Shown here piece by piece: positions 7,986 to 17,636 of a stretch of DNA of 64,000 nucleotides. The notes under the pieces are model-generated. The model was not told where the DNA came from, did no database searches, and was given only the letters and a program-made list of their open reading frames with translations. Each line of letters begins with the position of its first letter. Within the stretch, counting starts at the first letter, position 1. Made by a program: the position numbers and the translations under genes. Origin of the DNA: Legionella santicrucis (lineage in GTDB: Bacteria; Pseudomonadota; Gammaproteobacteria; Legionellales; Legionellaceae); assembly GCF_001468135.1 (NCBI RefSeq), contig NZ_LNYU01000050.1, positions 1 to 64,000 on the forward strand, in the 5' to 3' direction.

Positions 7986-10900
7986 ATGAAATTTACCGAT
8001 CTCTTTATCAAACGGCCTGTGCTTGCCATGGTAATTAGTTTGCTTATTTTCCTTTTTGGTATTAACGCCATTTACAATATGCAAATTCGCCAATATCCTC
8101 GTATGGATAATACAGTGATTACTATTATGACTGGTTATCCAGGAGCAGATGCGGATCTCATCGCGGGTTTTATTACTTCTCCTATAGAAAAAGCGGTGGC
8201 AAGTGCTGAAGGGATCGATTACATGACTTCTTCAAGCACCCAAGGTTTAAGTACAATTACATTAAATGTTAAATTAAATTTCGATCCACAAATTGCCTTT
8301 ACAGATGTAATGAGTAAAGTGCAACAAACAATCAACCAACTTCCCAAAGAATCTCAGCAGCCCGTTATTCTAAAAACATCTGATGCTTCTACTGCCTTGA
8401 TGTACATCAGTTTGGACAGTACCCAAATGACACCGCAGCAAATCACTGATTACGCAACTCGTGTGGTACAACCGCAACTGCAAACAGTAGATGGGGTAGC
8501 CAAAGCGGACATCCTCGGTGGATCTACTTACTCGATGCGTATTTTTCTTGATCCCAAAAAAATGGCTGCATTGGGTGTTGCCCCTTCTGATGCATCTGAA
8601 GTACTTGCTAAAAACAATTTCTTAACTGCAGCAGGGAATACAAAAGGGGAATATGTAGCACTCAGCATTACTGCGAAAACAGATTTAAATAATGCAGCCC
8701 AATTCAGTAATCTTATTGTCAAAAGTGATAAAGGCTCTATAGTGCGCTTACGAGATATTGGAAAAATAGAGTTAGGCTCACAAAGTTATGATTCATCAGT
8801 AACCTTTAACGGAAAAAAAGCAGTATTCATTTCTATAACCCCCACTCCAACAGCGAATCCTCTAACCGTGATCAGTGCTGTTAGGAAGATGTTGCCTTCT
8901 GTAATCAAGGAATTCCCTCCCTCTTTAACAGGAACAATTGTCTATGATGCAACGGCGTTTATCAGGGCCTCTCTGGATGAAGTAACGCATACTATTATTG
9001 AAGCTGCTTTAATTGTTATTGTGGTCATCTTTTTATTCCTAGGCTCTATTCGCTCTGTTTTTATTCCTCTTGTAACCATTCCTTTATCATTAGTAGGTGT
9101 ATGTACTCTAATGCTTATATTGGGATACAGTATTAATTTATTGACCTTACTTGCTTTTGTTTTAGCGATCGGTTTAGTTGTGGATGATGCAATTGTAGTG
9201 GTTGAAAACGTACATCGTCACATAGAGGAAGGGAAAACTCCTTTTGATGCTGCAATGATAGGTGCACGAGAGATTGCTACGCCTGTTATTGCGATGACGA
9301 TAACACTAGCTGCAGTTTATGCACCTATTGGTTTTATGGGGGGGCTGACTGGTGCTTTGTTTAAAGAGTTTGCATTTACCTTAGCAAGCGCAGTAATCAT
9401 TTCTGGGATCATTGCACTAACTTTATCACCAATGATGTGCTCTAAAGTTTTATCCAAAGACATCGCGAGCGGTAAGTTTGTGCATTTTCTTGACAATTTT
9501 TTTAATAAACTTAAATCAAAATATCAAAAAGCATTACATAGTTTACTCGATACTCGCGTGATTATGCTCTATTTTGCTGCAGTTGTGATTCTGATGCTTC
9601 CTTACCTCTATACCCATACTTCAGCAGAAACAGCACCCGATGAGGACCAAGGCTTCTTTTTTGTCATGGCAATGATTCCTCAATATGCCACGCTTAATTA
9701 TGTTGAAGCATTTACCAAACCTTTTGATGAAATTTATAAAAGTTTTCCTGAAACAGAAAATTACTTTACTGTAAATAATAATCAGCCTATATCAGGTATG
9801 GTACTTAAGCCCTGGAATGAACGTCAAAAAAGCCAATTTGCCTTGAAACAACCCTTACAAGACAAGTTATCTAATGTCGCAGGATTAAATGCCTTTGCTA
9901 TTGTTCCTCCTCCTCTTCCTGGTGGAGGGGGGGGGACACCAATACAATTTGTTATCAAAACAACCAATGATTTTCAGAGTTTACTTGATGTATCGAACAA
10001 GCTTACTGAAAAGGCTAAAAAAAGTGGCTTATTTATCTATGTAGATAATTCACTTAAATTCAATCAACCTCAAATTGTAATGAACATTAATCGCTCCAAA
10101 GCATCAGAAATGGGATTAGACATGCAAGCGGTTGGAAGTAGTTTAACAAGTGCTCTATCAGGTAATTACGTCAACTACTTTAACCTTGAGGGGCGTAGTT
10201 ATCAGGTAATACCGCAATTAAGCCGCTCGTTTCGCATGAGCCCAGAAGAATTAGGACAAATTTATGTACGAACCATTAATGGCACTATGGTCCCACTTTC
10301 AACAGTAGTAACCTTGGTAGAAAAAACGGTACCGAATGCAGCATCACATTTCCAACAAATGAATTCGGCAACCATTCAAGCAGTAATGATGCCAGGAAAA
10401 ACTTTAGGCGAAGGATTACAATTTTTACAAAAAGAAGCAGATCAAGTATTACCCAAAGGATTTTCTTATGATTATGGCGGCGAATCAAGACAGTTTATGC
10501 AAGAAGGTAACGCATTGCTCTTCGCTTTTGTTTTTGCAATCATAATTATTTTCTTAGTACTTTCTGCTCAATACGAAAGTTTTCGTGATCCGCTTATTGT
10601 CTTAATTAGTGTCCCTATGTCGATTTGTGGTGCCTTGATTCCTTTAAATTTAGGATTGGCAAGCATTAACATTTATACCCAAGTCGGTTTAATCACCCTC
10701 ATTGGCTTAATCTCAAAGCATGGAATTTTAATTGTAGACTTTGCCAACCACTTACAACGAGAAAAAAATCTTGATAGGCGAGCCGCAGTAGAAGAAGCTG
10801 CTGGAATTAGATTAAGACCAATTCTCATGACTACCGCTGCAATGGTATTTGGAGTTTTGCCACTTTTAATTGCCAGTGGTGCTGGTGCAGTGAGTCGCTT

Positions 10901-11072
10901 TGACATTGGGCTAGTTATCGCGACGGGATTACTCATTGGAACTGGGTTCACTTTATTTGTGGTTCCTACACTATATACTTATATTGCTGAGGACCATCGC
11001 TCAAAAACACCGGAGCCTCAATTTGATGAAGCAAAAATTCCTGATGTACACTTACCTAACCAACATCATTAA
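7986..11072 (+). CDS. RND efflux pump permease (HAE1/MexI type)
   Basis: Proton-driven inner-membrane drug/metabolite exporter of 1028 residues, full length for the HAE1 family. Seen are the N-terminal FIKRPVLAMVISLL helix, two large periplasmic loops, and the second block of helices. The helix-4 proton-relay pair is intact in GLVVDDAIVVVENVHRH (Asp-Asp near residue 400). The C-terminal half has the corresponding GLISKHGILIVDFANHL helix. It pairs with the adaptor upstream; TolC at 27690 is the likely channel. A run of nine G inside the gene encodes part of a Gly stretch (PLPGGGGGTP, near residue 648) and is noted separately. Confidence 0.95.
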   Translation: MKFTDLFIKRPVLAMVISLLIFLFGINAIYNMQIRQYPRMDNTVITIMTGYPGADADLIAGFITSPIEKAVASAEGIDYMTSSSTQGLSTITLNVKLNFDPQIAFTDVMSKVQQTINQLPKESQQPVILKTSDASTALMYISLDSTQMTPQQITDYATRVVQPQLQTVDGVAKADILGGSTYSMRIFLDPKKMAALGVAPSDASEVLAKNNFLTAAGNTKGEYVALSITAKTDLNNAAQFSNLIVKSDKGSIVRLRDIGKIELGSQSYDSSVTFNGKKAVFISITPTPTANPLTVISAVRKMLPSVIKEFPPSLTGTIVYDATAFIRASLDEVTHTIIEAALIVIVVIFLFLGSIRSVFIPLVTIPLSLVGVCTLMLILGYSINLLTLLAFVLAIGLVVDDAIVVVENVHRHIEEGKTPFDAAMIGAREIATPVIAMTITLAAVYAPIGFMGGLTGALFKEFAFTLASAVIISGIIALTLSPMMCSKVLSKDIASGKFVHFLDNFFNKLKSKYQKALHSLLDTRVIMLYFAAVVILMLPYLYTHTSAETAPDEDQGFFFVMAMIPQYATLNYVEAFTKPFDEIYKSFPETENYFTVNNNQPISGMVLKPWNERQKSQFALKQPLQDKLSNVAGLNAFAIVPPPLPGGGGGTPIQFVIKTTNDFQSLLDVSNKLTEKAKKSGLFIYVDNSLKFNQPQIVMNINRSKASEMGLDMQAVGSSLTSALSGNYVNYFNLEGRSYQVIPQLSRSFRMSPEELGQIYVRTINGTMVPLSTVVTLVEKTVPNAASHFQQMNSATIQAVMMPGKTLGEGLQFLQKEADQVLPKGFSYDYGGESRQFMQEGNALLFAFVFAIIIIFLVLSAQYESFRDPLIVLISVPMSICGALIPLNLGLASINIYTQVGLITLIGLISKHGILIVDFANHLQREKNLDRRAAVEEAAGIRLRPILMTTAAMVFGVLPLLIASGAGAVSRFDIGLVIATGLLIGTGFTLFVVPTLYTYIAEDHRSKTPEPQFDEAKIPDVHLPNQHH
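9927..9935 (+). repeat. Poly-G tract (G9) inside the RND pump gene
   Basis: Nine consecutive G in an AT-rich genome, encoding glycines in a periplasmic-loop PGGGGG segment. In this assembly the frame is intact. Homopolymers of this length are prone to slippage. Confidence 0.95.
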
Positions 11073-11512
11073 ATGAGGTCGATTCAGGATAAGGATTTTA
11101 TGAAATCCAGTATTTCTCTGGTTTCGTTTGAGCTGAAAAGCACTGCATTGACTGAAGAGACACACGACGTCCCGTGGCTTGTCCCTGGAGAGATCCACAC
11201 AAAATTAAACTACCTACTAGGTGCTGCACTTTATGCGCAGTACTTAGTAATGGGGATAGATTCTAAATCAATGGTAGTGAAGTGATGCACCAGCATCGTC
11301 TCGAAGCCGAGCAGGAGCATAGCAAGAAGACTTTGGATGGCGTAAGCCCCCTCAACCCAAACGAACCCGGATAATGATTCGCTTTATCCCATAAAGCGTG
11401 CATTTGAGCAACCGTGAAACGCCGATATAACCGCCCCAACTTCACACATCCTTGCTCAACTTATTATGTAATTTGTGATACCATTTCTAGTTTTATCAGT
11501 ACAGGTTTAATT
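11073..11512. other. Intergenic patch with higher GC and repeat remnants
   Basis: 440 bases between the pump and valS with no convincing gene. The middle, about 11285-11435, is visibly richer in G and C than its surroundings. A degenerate palindrome at 11165-11195 is built around CCCGTGGCTTGTCC, resembling a dispersed repeat I associate with Legionella-type genomes (from memory). A 70-codon open frame directly after the pump lacks a ribosome-binding site and family similarity. The valS promoter should lie in the last 80 bases. Confidence 0.4.
11263..11445 (-). pseudogene. Possible remnant of an IS30-like transposase
   Basis: A 60-codon minus-strand frame begins MKLGRLYRRFTVAQMHALWDK, which resembles the start of IS30-type transposases (Arg-Tyr, a short Thr-Gln helix, then a conserved Leu-Trp). 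After it the similarity breaks; a shifted frame reads GGLRHPKSS, reminiscent of the GGIRPP segment that follows the helix-turn-helix in that family. Two frames would then be needed, so this would be decayed. The call rests on short motifs and is weak. Confidence 0.25.
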
Positions 11513-14278
11513 ATGGATAAAATCTATTCCCCAGAAGCAATTGAAAAAGCACGCTATAAGCATTGGGAAAATCATCATTATTTTCAACCTAATGGTGACG
11601 GCCAAAAATTTTGTATCATGCTCCCGCCTCCTAATGTCACTGGTAGCTTACATATGGGACATGGTTTTCAGCACACAATTATGGACGCATTAACTCGTTA
11701 TCATCGAATGTTAGGTGATAAAACGTTGTGGCAACCTGGGACTGATCATGCGGGAATTTCAACCCAACTTGTGGTTGAGCGGCAACTTGAAGCATCAGGC
11801 ATTTCTCGAAAAGATCTCACTCGTGATCAATTTCTACAACGAGTATGGCAATGGAAAAACGAATCAGGCAATACCATAACCCAACAAATGAGACGTTTAG
11901 GTGCATCAGTTGACTGGAGTCGCGAACGATTTACCATGGATGAAGGATTGTCTGCTGCTGTTCAAAAGGTATTTGTACAACTTTATGATGAAGGGTTAAT
12001 TTATAGAGGTACACGTTTGGTAAATTGGGATCCTAAGTTGGGTACGGCTGTATCCGATCTTGAGGTAATCTCAGAAGAGGAAGATGGCTTTCTTTGGCAT
12101 ATTCGTTATCCAATCGTGAATTCAACAGAGTTTCTGATTGTTGCTACCACTCGACCTGAAACAATGTTAGGTGATACAGCTGTCGCTGTACATCCCGAAG
12201 ATTCAAGATTTAAACATCTTATTGGACAAGAGGTCCATCTACCTCTTTGCGACAGAACTATTCCCATTATTGCTGATGAATATGTTGATAAAGAATTCGG
12301 AAGCGGTTGTGTTAAAATTACACCAGCCCATGATTTTAATGATCATGAGGTAGGTAAACGTCATCAACTACCCCTAATCAATATATTAACTAAAAAAGGC
12401 TCTATTAATAAAAATGCGCCAATAAAATATCAAGGCATGGATCGATTTGTCGCGAGAGAGCAAATCATTAAAGATTTAACAGCAACAGGTTTATTACTTA
12501 AAACAGAACCACATAAACTAAAAGTCCCCCGCGGCGAAAAATCACATGTCATTATTGAACCGCTTTTAACCGATCAATGGTATGTTAAAACGCAACCTTT
12601 GGCTGAACCAGCTATTGCTGCAGTACAAAACGGCGATATTCGTTTTATACCCGAAACATGGACGAAAACTTATTTTCAATGGATGAACAATATTGAAGAT
12701 TGGTGCATTAGCCGCCAATTATGGTGGGGACATCGAATACCTGCCTGGTATGACAGTAACGGTAATGTATATGTAGGCTATAGTGAAAATGACGTACGCT
12801 TTAAGTATAAAATTAAAGATTCCACAGTGCTAAAACAAGATGAAGATGTCCTAGACACCTGGTTTTCCTCAGCGCTTTGGCCTTTTTCAACTCTGGGTTG
12901 GCCTGAACGCACCCCTGAGTTGGAACAATTCTACCCAACTTCTGTTCTGGTTACCGGCTTTGATATTATCTTTTTTTGGGTAGCTCGTATGATTATGATG
13001 GGCTTAAAATTTACCGGTAAAATTCCTTTTAAAGAAGTGTTCATTACTGGTCTTATCCGCGATAGTGAAGGACATAAAATGTCCAAATCAAAAGGAAACG
13101 TACTTGATCCTTTAGATATTGTTGATGGTATTGATCTTGAATCGTTAATTGCCAAACGAACATCTAATTTAATGCTTGAATCAGTTCGCGATAAAATCGT
13201 GAAGGCTACGCGTAAAGAATTTCCAGAAGGCATTAGCGCCTATGGAACAGACGCACTTCGCTTTACCTATTGCTCGCTTGCATCAACAGGACGTAATGTA
13301 CGTTTTGATATAGGTCGTGTTGAAGGATATCGAAACTTTTGTAATAAACTATGGAATGCCGCACGATATGTCTTGTTGAATACCGATGAAGAACAAATCG
13401 ACTTCGGAGATGGAGCATTTCAGTACAGCCCTGCTGATCAATGGATTTTATCTCGCTTACAACGCACCATAAGCAAAGTCCATCATTATTTTGAAACCTA
13501 TCGATTTGATTTATTATCAAACACTATTTATGAGTTTGTCTGGCATGAATATTGTGACTGGTACTTAGAATTATCTAAGCCTATATTACAAGATGAGCAT
13601 GTACTCAGTGCCTTGAAAAGAGGTACACGTGGGACCCTCATTCATGTCTTGGATCAAATTCTAAAAATGCTGCATCCGTTAATGCCATTTATTACCGAAG
13701 AAATTTGGCAACGAACTACAAAATTAACCAGTGAAAATGGTGCAAGTATCATGATCAGCGCCTATCCTCAGGTCAATGAAGAGTTTATTGATAATACTAT
13801 AGAAGAAGAGTTAGAGTGGTTAAAATCAGCTATTCAAGCAGTACGTACCATACGCAGCGAAATGTCGATTTCACCAGCTAAGCAAATTCCACTTTATATT
13901 CGTAATATTACACCAATACTCAAAGAGCGTTTAGAAAAATACCAAGATACTTTCAAAGCATTGGGTAAGTTAAGTCATATTCATTGCCTTAATATGGATG
14001 AAAAAGCTCCTGTCTCAGCAACAGCAGTATTGAACGAAATTGAATTACTCATTCCTATGGCTGATTTAATTGATAAGGAAGCTGAATTAACGCGACTAGC
14101 AAAAGAATTAGCGAAACTGGACAAAGACATTAGCCTTGCCGAAGGTAAATTAAATAATCCTAAATTCACGGATAAAGCACCTGCAGAAATTATTGCCAAG
14201 GAACAAGAAAAATTCACTCAGGCGCAGCAAGCTAAAGAAAAATTATTGGAACATAAAGCAAGGATAGAATCGTTGTAA
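11513..14278 (+). CDS. valS: Valyl-tRNA synthetase
   Basis: Class I synthetase charging tRNA-Val, 921 residues. The HIGH-type signature is PPPNVTGSLHMGH near residue 40 and the KMSKS loop is GHKMSKSKGN near 523. The editing domain carries the TTRPETMLGDTAV motif near 216, and the C-terminus is the coiled-coil arm rich in Leu, Lys and Glu (EAELTRLAKELAKLDKDI). I use the ATG at 11513, which begins MDKIYSPEAIEKARYKHWE as family members do; the frame is open for 33 codons upstream but that part has no similarity. Confidence 0.97.
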   Translation: MDKIYSPEAIEKARYKHWENHHYFQPNGDGQKFCIMLPPPNVTGSLHMGHGFQHTIMDALTRYHRMLGDKTLWQPGTDHAGISTQLVVERQLEASGISRKDLTRDQFLQRVWQWKNESGNTITQQMRRLGASVDWSRERFTMDEGLSAAVQKVFVQLYDEGLIYRGTRLVNWDPKLGTAVSDLEVISEEEDGFLWHIRYPIVNSTEFLIVATTRPETMLGDTAVAVHPEDSRFKHLIGQEVHLPLCDRTIPIIADEYVDKEFGSGCVKITPAHDFNDHEVGKRHQLPLINILTKKGSINKNAPIKYQGMDRFVAREQIIKDLTATGLLLKTEPHKLKVPRGEKSHVIIEPLLTDQWYVKTQPLAEPAIAAVQNGDIRFIPETWTKTYFQWMNNIEDWCISRQLWWGHRIPAWYDSNGNVYVGYSENDVRFKYKIKDSTVLKQDEDVLDTWFSSALWPFSTLGWPERTPELEQFYPTSVLVTGFDIIFFWVARMIMMGLKFTGKIPFKEVFITGLIRDSEGHKMSKSKGNVLDPLDIVDGIDLESLIAKRTSNLMLESVRDKIVKATRKEFPEGISAYGTDALRFTYCSLASTGRNVRFDIGRVEGYRNFCNKLWNAARYVLLNTDEEQIDFGDGAFQYSPADQWILSRLQRTISKVHHYFETYRFDLLSNTIYEFVWHEYCDWYLELSKPILQDEHVLSALKRGTRGTLIHVLDQILKMLHPLMPFITEEIWQRTTKLTSENGASIMISAYPQVNEEFIDNTIEEELEWLKSAIQAVRTIRSEMSISPAKQIPLYIRNITPILKERLEKYQDTFKALGKLSHIHCLNMDEKAPVSATAVLNEIELLIPMADLIDKEAELTRLAKELAKLDKDISLAEGKLNNPKFTDKAPAEIIAKEQEKFTQAQQAKEKLLEHKARIESL

Positions 14279-14293
14279 ACTGGAGCACGAATA

Positions 14294-14689
14294 ATGATGG
14301 TTATAAACAAATTAAATTACGAATATCACCATATGGGCATACCGACTTCTACGCCTATACCCAATGAAAAATATAGTTCTACATTTAAAATGTATACAAC
14401 AGATGGCAACAATCCGTTCAGGATCCAATGGCATCGTTTTGAAGAAGGTTGTCCATTGCATCCACTTATTCAATCGACGCCACATGTGGCATTTAAAGTA
14501 AAGAGCATTGACGAGGCTATTGCAGGAAGAACGGTTTTACTCGAGCCTTATTATCCTTTCGATGGGTTTCGAGTTGCAATGGTTGAAATTGACGGAGCTC
14601 CCGTAGAATTCATTGAAACGACATTAAGCGAAGAAGAAATTTGGGGTAATTCTCATAAAGGTTCTGTGATTTATCCTGAAAGAGAGTAA
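14294..14689 (+). CDS. VOC-fold (glyoxalase-like) protein
   Basis: Protein of 131 residues with the vicinal-oxygen-chelate pattern: an opening HHMGIPTSTPIPNE, HVAFKVKSIDEAI in the middle and a closing strand IDGAPVEFIETT. Candidate metal ligands are His12-13, His near residue 76 and the final Glu of the VEFIE strand. The family covers glyoxalases, dioxygenases and binding proteins, so the substrate is unknown. It starts 15 bases after valS with a GGAG, and is probably cotranscribed. Confidence 0.75.
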   Translation: MMVINKLNYEYHHMGIPTSTPIPNEKYSSTFKMYTTDGNNPFRIQWHRFEEGCPLHPLIQSTPHVAFKVKSIDEAIAGRTVLLEPYYPFDGFRVAMVEIDGAPVEFIETTLSEEEIWGNSHKGSVIYPERE

Positions 14690-14788
14690 AGACCCCAAGC
14701 ATAGTGAGCCTTGAGGAAATAATGAGGATAACCAATCAAGCAAGTAAGCATTCGCGAAATATGTATTTTTTAAAATTAAATAAAAAAA

Positions 14789-14826
14789 CGGTTGTCATTG
14801 TGAACAAAGTGAAGCAATCCAGCATC
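14789..14826. repeat. Dispersed CATTGTGAAC...GCAATCC-type repeat
   Basis: The stretch GTCATTGTGAACAAAGTGAA followed by GCAATCCAGCATCT has the form of a widespread intergenic repeat (CATTGCGAGCGAAGCGAAGCAATCCAG in its common form, from memory). It sits in the 265-base gap between the VOC gene and the OPT transporter; the rest of that gap shows nothing I can support. Confidence 0.5.
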
Positions 14827-14954
14827 TATTGCTAACGCAGCATCGCTTTGACATCACTATAGTTTTGCAAGTATCTGTTCAGGGGAGATGCTTGCCTCTT
14901 GGTGAGAGGCTGTTCGGCGTTGGTGTATGTGTGCCCAAAAAAACGCTAAGCTTT

Positions 14955-16949
14955 TCATTTTCCTCGACATACTCTACGATTAATCCACCATGCCAATAAT
15001 AGAGTAGATAATATTCCTAGATAAACACCAGTATCTTTCCAATCATTCCCAACCAATTGCAATGCATCTGGACTATGAAAAACTGAAAAGGGTATCGCAA
15101 GCAAAACATCCATAATTGCAGAACCTGCAACAAGCCCACAAGCAATAAGAGTGCCTTTTTGCTTTCGAAGCACTACTTCTTCTTTAATAAGATTACTTTT
15201 TTTCAAATGCTTATGCACAAAAAAAGCAATCATACCGCCGATAAATAATGGAAAAGAAGAAGAAAGGGGTAGATACATCCCTATAGCAACTCCTAAAATG
15301 GACAAGTTTAAATAACGTCTTAACTGAAAAAAATGATTTAAGAAAACAATACTTAAAATAATGCCAGAACCAATTAACATCATTGCCCATGGCAGTGAAT
15401 TTCTAAATACTGCCTCAGTAATCGCAGCCATCAATGCTGCTGTAGGTGCTGGTAAAGATTGATTTATATCCATATTAGGATGAGGCATTACCCCTGCAAT
15501 ACCATACACTTCAAACAGCAATTGCATTACTGGAGGAATAACCAAAGAAGAGATAACCACTCCAAGCAATAACATCAATTGCTGTTTCCATGGTGTTGCT
15601 CCAACTAACTGACCTACTTTCAAATCTTGGGTATTATCATTAGCAATGGCGGCAATCCCCGTGACTACAGAGCCAATCATGATCGTAATCGCTTCTGCTG
15701 CTTGAATTTGTTCTGTACTTAATGGAAGAGGTAACATATGATCAATCGCAACTAGCAATAGCCATGCAGCAAAAAGCATTCCTGAAATAACTACAGAACT
15801 TCCGGGACTTGCGGTTACACCGACCATACCCGAAAAATAGGCAGTGATAACTGAAAAAATAAATCCTATAAATAAAACATAAAGTACCGCTAAGAAAATT
15901 AGGGTAGGCGAGTATTGATTGTCTAATCCTACTTGCCCTAATGGTAAAACAAGTTGAAAAAACAGAAATAATATTGCAGCGAATGCACCAATACCTATTA
16001 AAATATAGGGTAAAGGTATATCCTTATCGATACGAGGAAGCTGCTCCATTCGTCCTTTAGAGCTAAAATTATTTAACGAAGCTCGAATGTTCTTAGACAA
16101 GGGCTTGATTAACTTTAAAAAAGTCCATACTCCAGCAAACAACATAGCTCCTATCCCCATATAGCGCATCTCACTATTCCATAAAAATGATGCTGCTTGT
16201 TCAGGAGGATAATGATTGATAAAATCAGGGTAAATATGACTGACTACAGGTAAGGCAATTAACCAGGAAATTACTGCCCCTAAAAATATGCTGATTGCCA
16301 TATCATGGCCAACAAGATAACCAGCACCTATCATTGTTGCAGAAAATCCAGCGCCAAAACCAAACAAAGAGCGCTTTACAACAAACCAATATCCCCAGCT
16401 ATTAGCAATTATCTTAAATCCAGTTTGTAATAATTCAATAAAGCCTCCGATTGCACCGCCAATTAATATATCGTTAATGCCCGATTTTTCAACGGATGAT
16501 TTTAATACCTCAGCAATGGCTCTACCTTCTGGAAATTTTAAAGATTGGTCATGAACCAAAATACGACGTAATGGGATGGAGAATAATACGCCTAAAATCC
16601 CACCACAAACTGCAATGAAAAAATTAGTTAGATAATCAAAATGATTCCAAAAACCAATAATAATTAATGCAGGAATAGTATATACAATTCCACCAGCAAC
16701 TGCTTCACCCGCTGAAGCGGCTGTTTGTACTGCATTATTTTCGAGAATAGTAGAATTTTTAAAAAAGCGTAAAATCCCCATGGAAATAATTGCGGCTGGA
16801 ATCGAAGCTGAAGTTAGAATCCCTAACTTCAACGCAAGATAAGCATTAGACATTGCTAACAATACAGTAAGTATTATAGCAAGTAGTATCACTCGGACAG
16901 TAAGTTCTGATACTTTTTTGTCTGCGGCTATAAAAGGTGTATCTGCCAT
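14955..16949 (-). CDS. OPT family oligopeptide transporter
   Basis: Polytopic membrane protein of 664 residues with about 15 hydrophobic segments. The N-terminal NAYLALKLGILTSASIPAAI is the characteristic OPT motif, and VTASPGSSVVISGM and VTGIAAIANDNTQDLKVGQL are further family segments. OPT carriers bring in peptides or metal-chelate complexes by proton symport. The ATG at 16949 overlaps the preceding stop as TAATG, which fixes the start. Placed last in an SDR-hutI-DUF3298 operon, it may supply peptides as a histidine source (inference). Confidence 0.9.
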   Translation of the reverse strand: MADTPFIAADKKVSELTVRVILLAIILTVLLAMSNAYLALKLGILTSASIPAAIISMGILRFFKNSTILENNAVQTAASAGEAVAGGIVYTIPALIIIGFWNHFDYLTNFFIAVCGGILGVLFSIPLRRILVHDQSLKFPEGRAIAEVLKSSVEKSGINDILIGGAIGGFIELLQTGFKIIANSWGYWFVVKRSLFGFGAGFSATMIGAGYLVGHDMAISIFLGAVISWLIALPVVSHIYPDFINHYPPEQAASFLWNSEMRYMGIGAMLFAGVWTFLKLIKPLSKNIRASLNNFSSKGRMEQLPRIDKDIPLPYILIGIGAFAAILFLFFQLVLPLGQVGLDNQYSPTLIFLAVLYVLFIGFIFSVITAYFSGMVGVTASPGSSVVISGMLFAAWLLLVAIDHMLPLPLSTEQIQAAEAITIMIGSVVTGIAAIANDNTQDLKVGQLVGATPWKQQLMLLLGVVISSLVIPPVMQLLFEVYGIAGVMPHPNMDINQSLPAPTAALMAAITEAVFRNSLPWAMMLIGSGIILSIVFLNHFFQLRRYLNLSILGVAIGMYLPLSSSFPLFIGGMIAFFVHKHLKKSNLIKEEVVLRKQKGTLIACGLVAGSAIMDVLLAIPFSVFHSPDALQLVGNDWKDTGVYLGILSTLLLAWWINRRVCRGK

Positions 16950-17632
16950 TAACGACCCCAAACTCTATGTGCTACTTCAGGCTTTAATAAAGAGGCGATT
17001 TGAGAGAAAGGAACGCTCACTGTCTGCGGACCATAGACATAAGCCGCGACTTGATACGTATCGAATATAACATCTATCCCTTCTGGTGAAAAAGACCAGA
17101 TTTTATAGTTTTTCTCTGTAGGCTTGGTACCTTCTCCAATCCATTTTTTATCTGAGATATTTTTTGCCATTATCTTCTTATAACAAAAATCGGCCATAGG
17201 CTTTAAATAATCTGCTTCAGGACGAAATAGCTCGGTTAACTGAACTTGAGATCCATTAATAAAATTTAATGTACCTACTGTATTTGCAGGATGTGCCGCA
17301 CCTTTATGATAAATAGAAACCATAAAACGTACACTTAAAGCATTTTTCGTTTTATAGGATAATGAATAAGTAATATTCAAACCTGATTTACCTGGCGCAT
17401 CAGCAGGTACATCAGCATCTGCTCCAACTTCTTTAAAAAAACGTTGTTTTGTTTTTTCAATAAATCCTTGTAAGGTTGCATCAATACGAGGATCTTTAAA
17501 TCCTTGGGGGTACTTAATATCCAAAATATAAGTGGAAGTTTCTTTTTGAACTGATGCTGGATAAACAGCATACGCAACAAAAGAACATACTAAGAGGCAT
17601 AAAGATAAAACGATTTTTAATAGTTTTAGCAT
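16949..17632 (-). CDS. Secreted DUF3298 (RsiV-like) domain protein
   Basis: Exported protein of 227 residues with a signal peptide (LLKIVLSLCLLVCSFVAYA). The body matches the DUF4163/DUF3298 layout also found in the anti-sigma factor RsiV and in PdaC: a first half with paired strands and the second half with SIYHKGAAHPANTVGTLNF, then QLTELFRPEADYLKPM and a closing SPEGIDVIFDTYQVAAYVYG strand. Function of stand-alone members is unknown. It starts four bases after hutI ends and overlaps the OPT gene by one base. Confidence 0.82.
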   Translation of the reverse strand: MLKLLKIVLSLCLLVCSFVAYAVYPASVQKETSTYILDIKYPQGFKDPRIDATLQGFIEKTKQRFFKEVGADADVPADAPGKSGLNITYSLSYKTKNALSVRFMVSIYHKGAAHPANTVGTLNFINGSQVQLTELFRPEADYLKPMADFCYKKIMAKNISDKKWIGEGTKPTEKNYKIWSFSPEGIDVIFDTYQVAAYVYGPQTVSVPFSQIASLLKPEVAHRVWGR

Positions 17633-17636
17633 AGTC

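Noticed and set aside
11073-11285. 70-codon plus-strand frame directly after the RND pump
   Set aside because: It starts one base after the pump stop, has no ribosome-binding site of its own and no family similarity, and overlaps the repeat-bearing patch.
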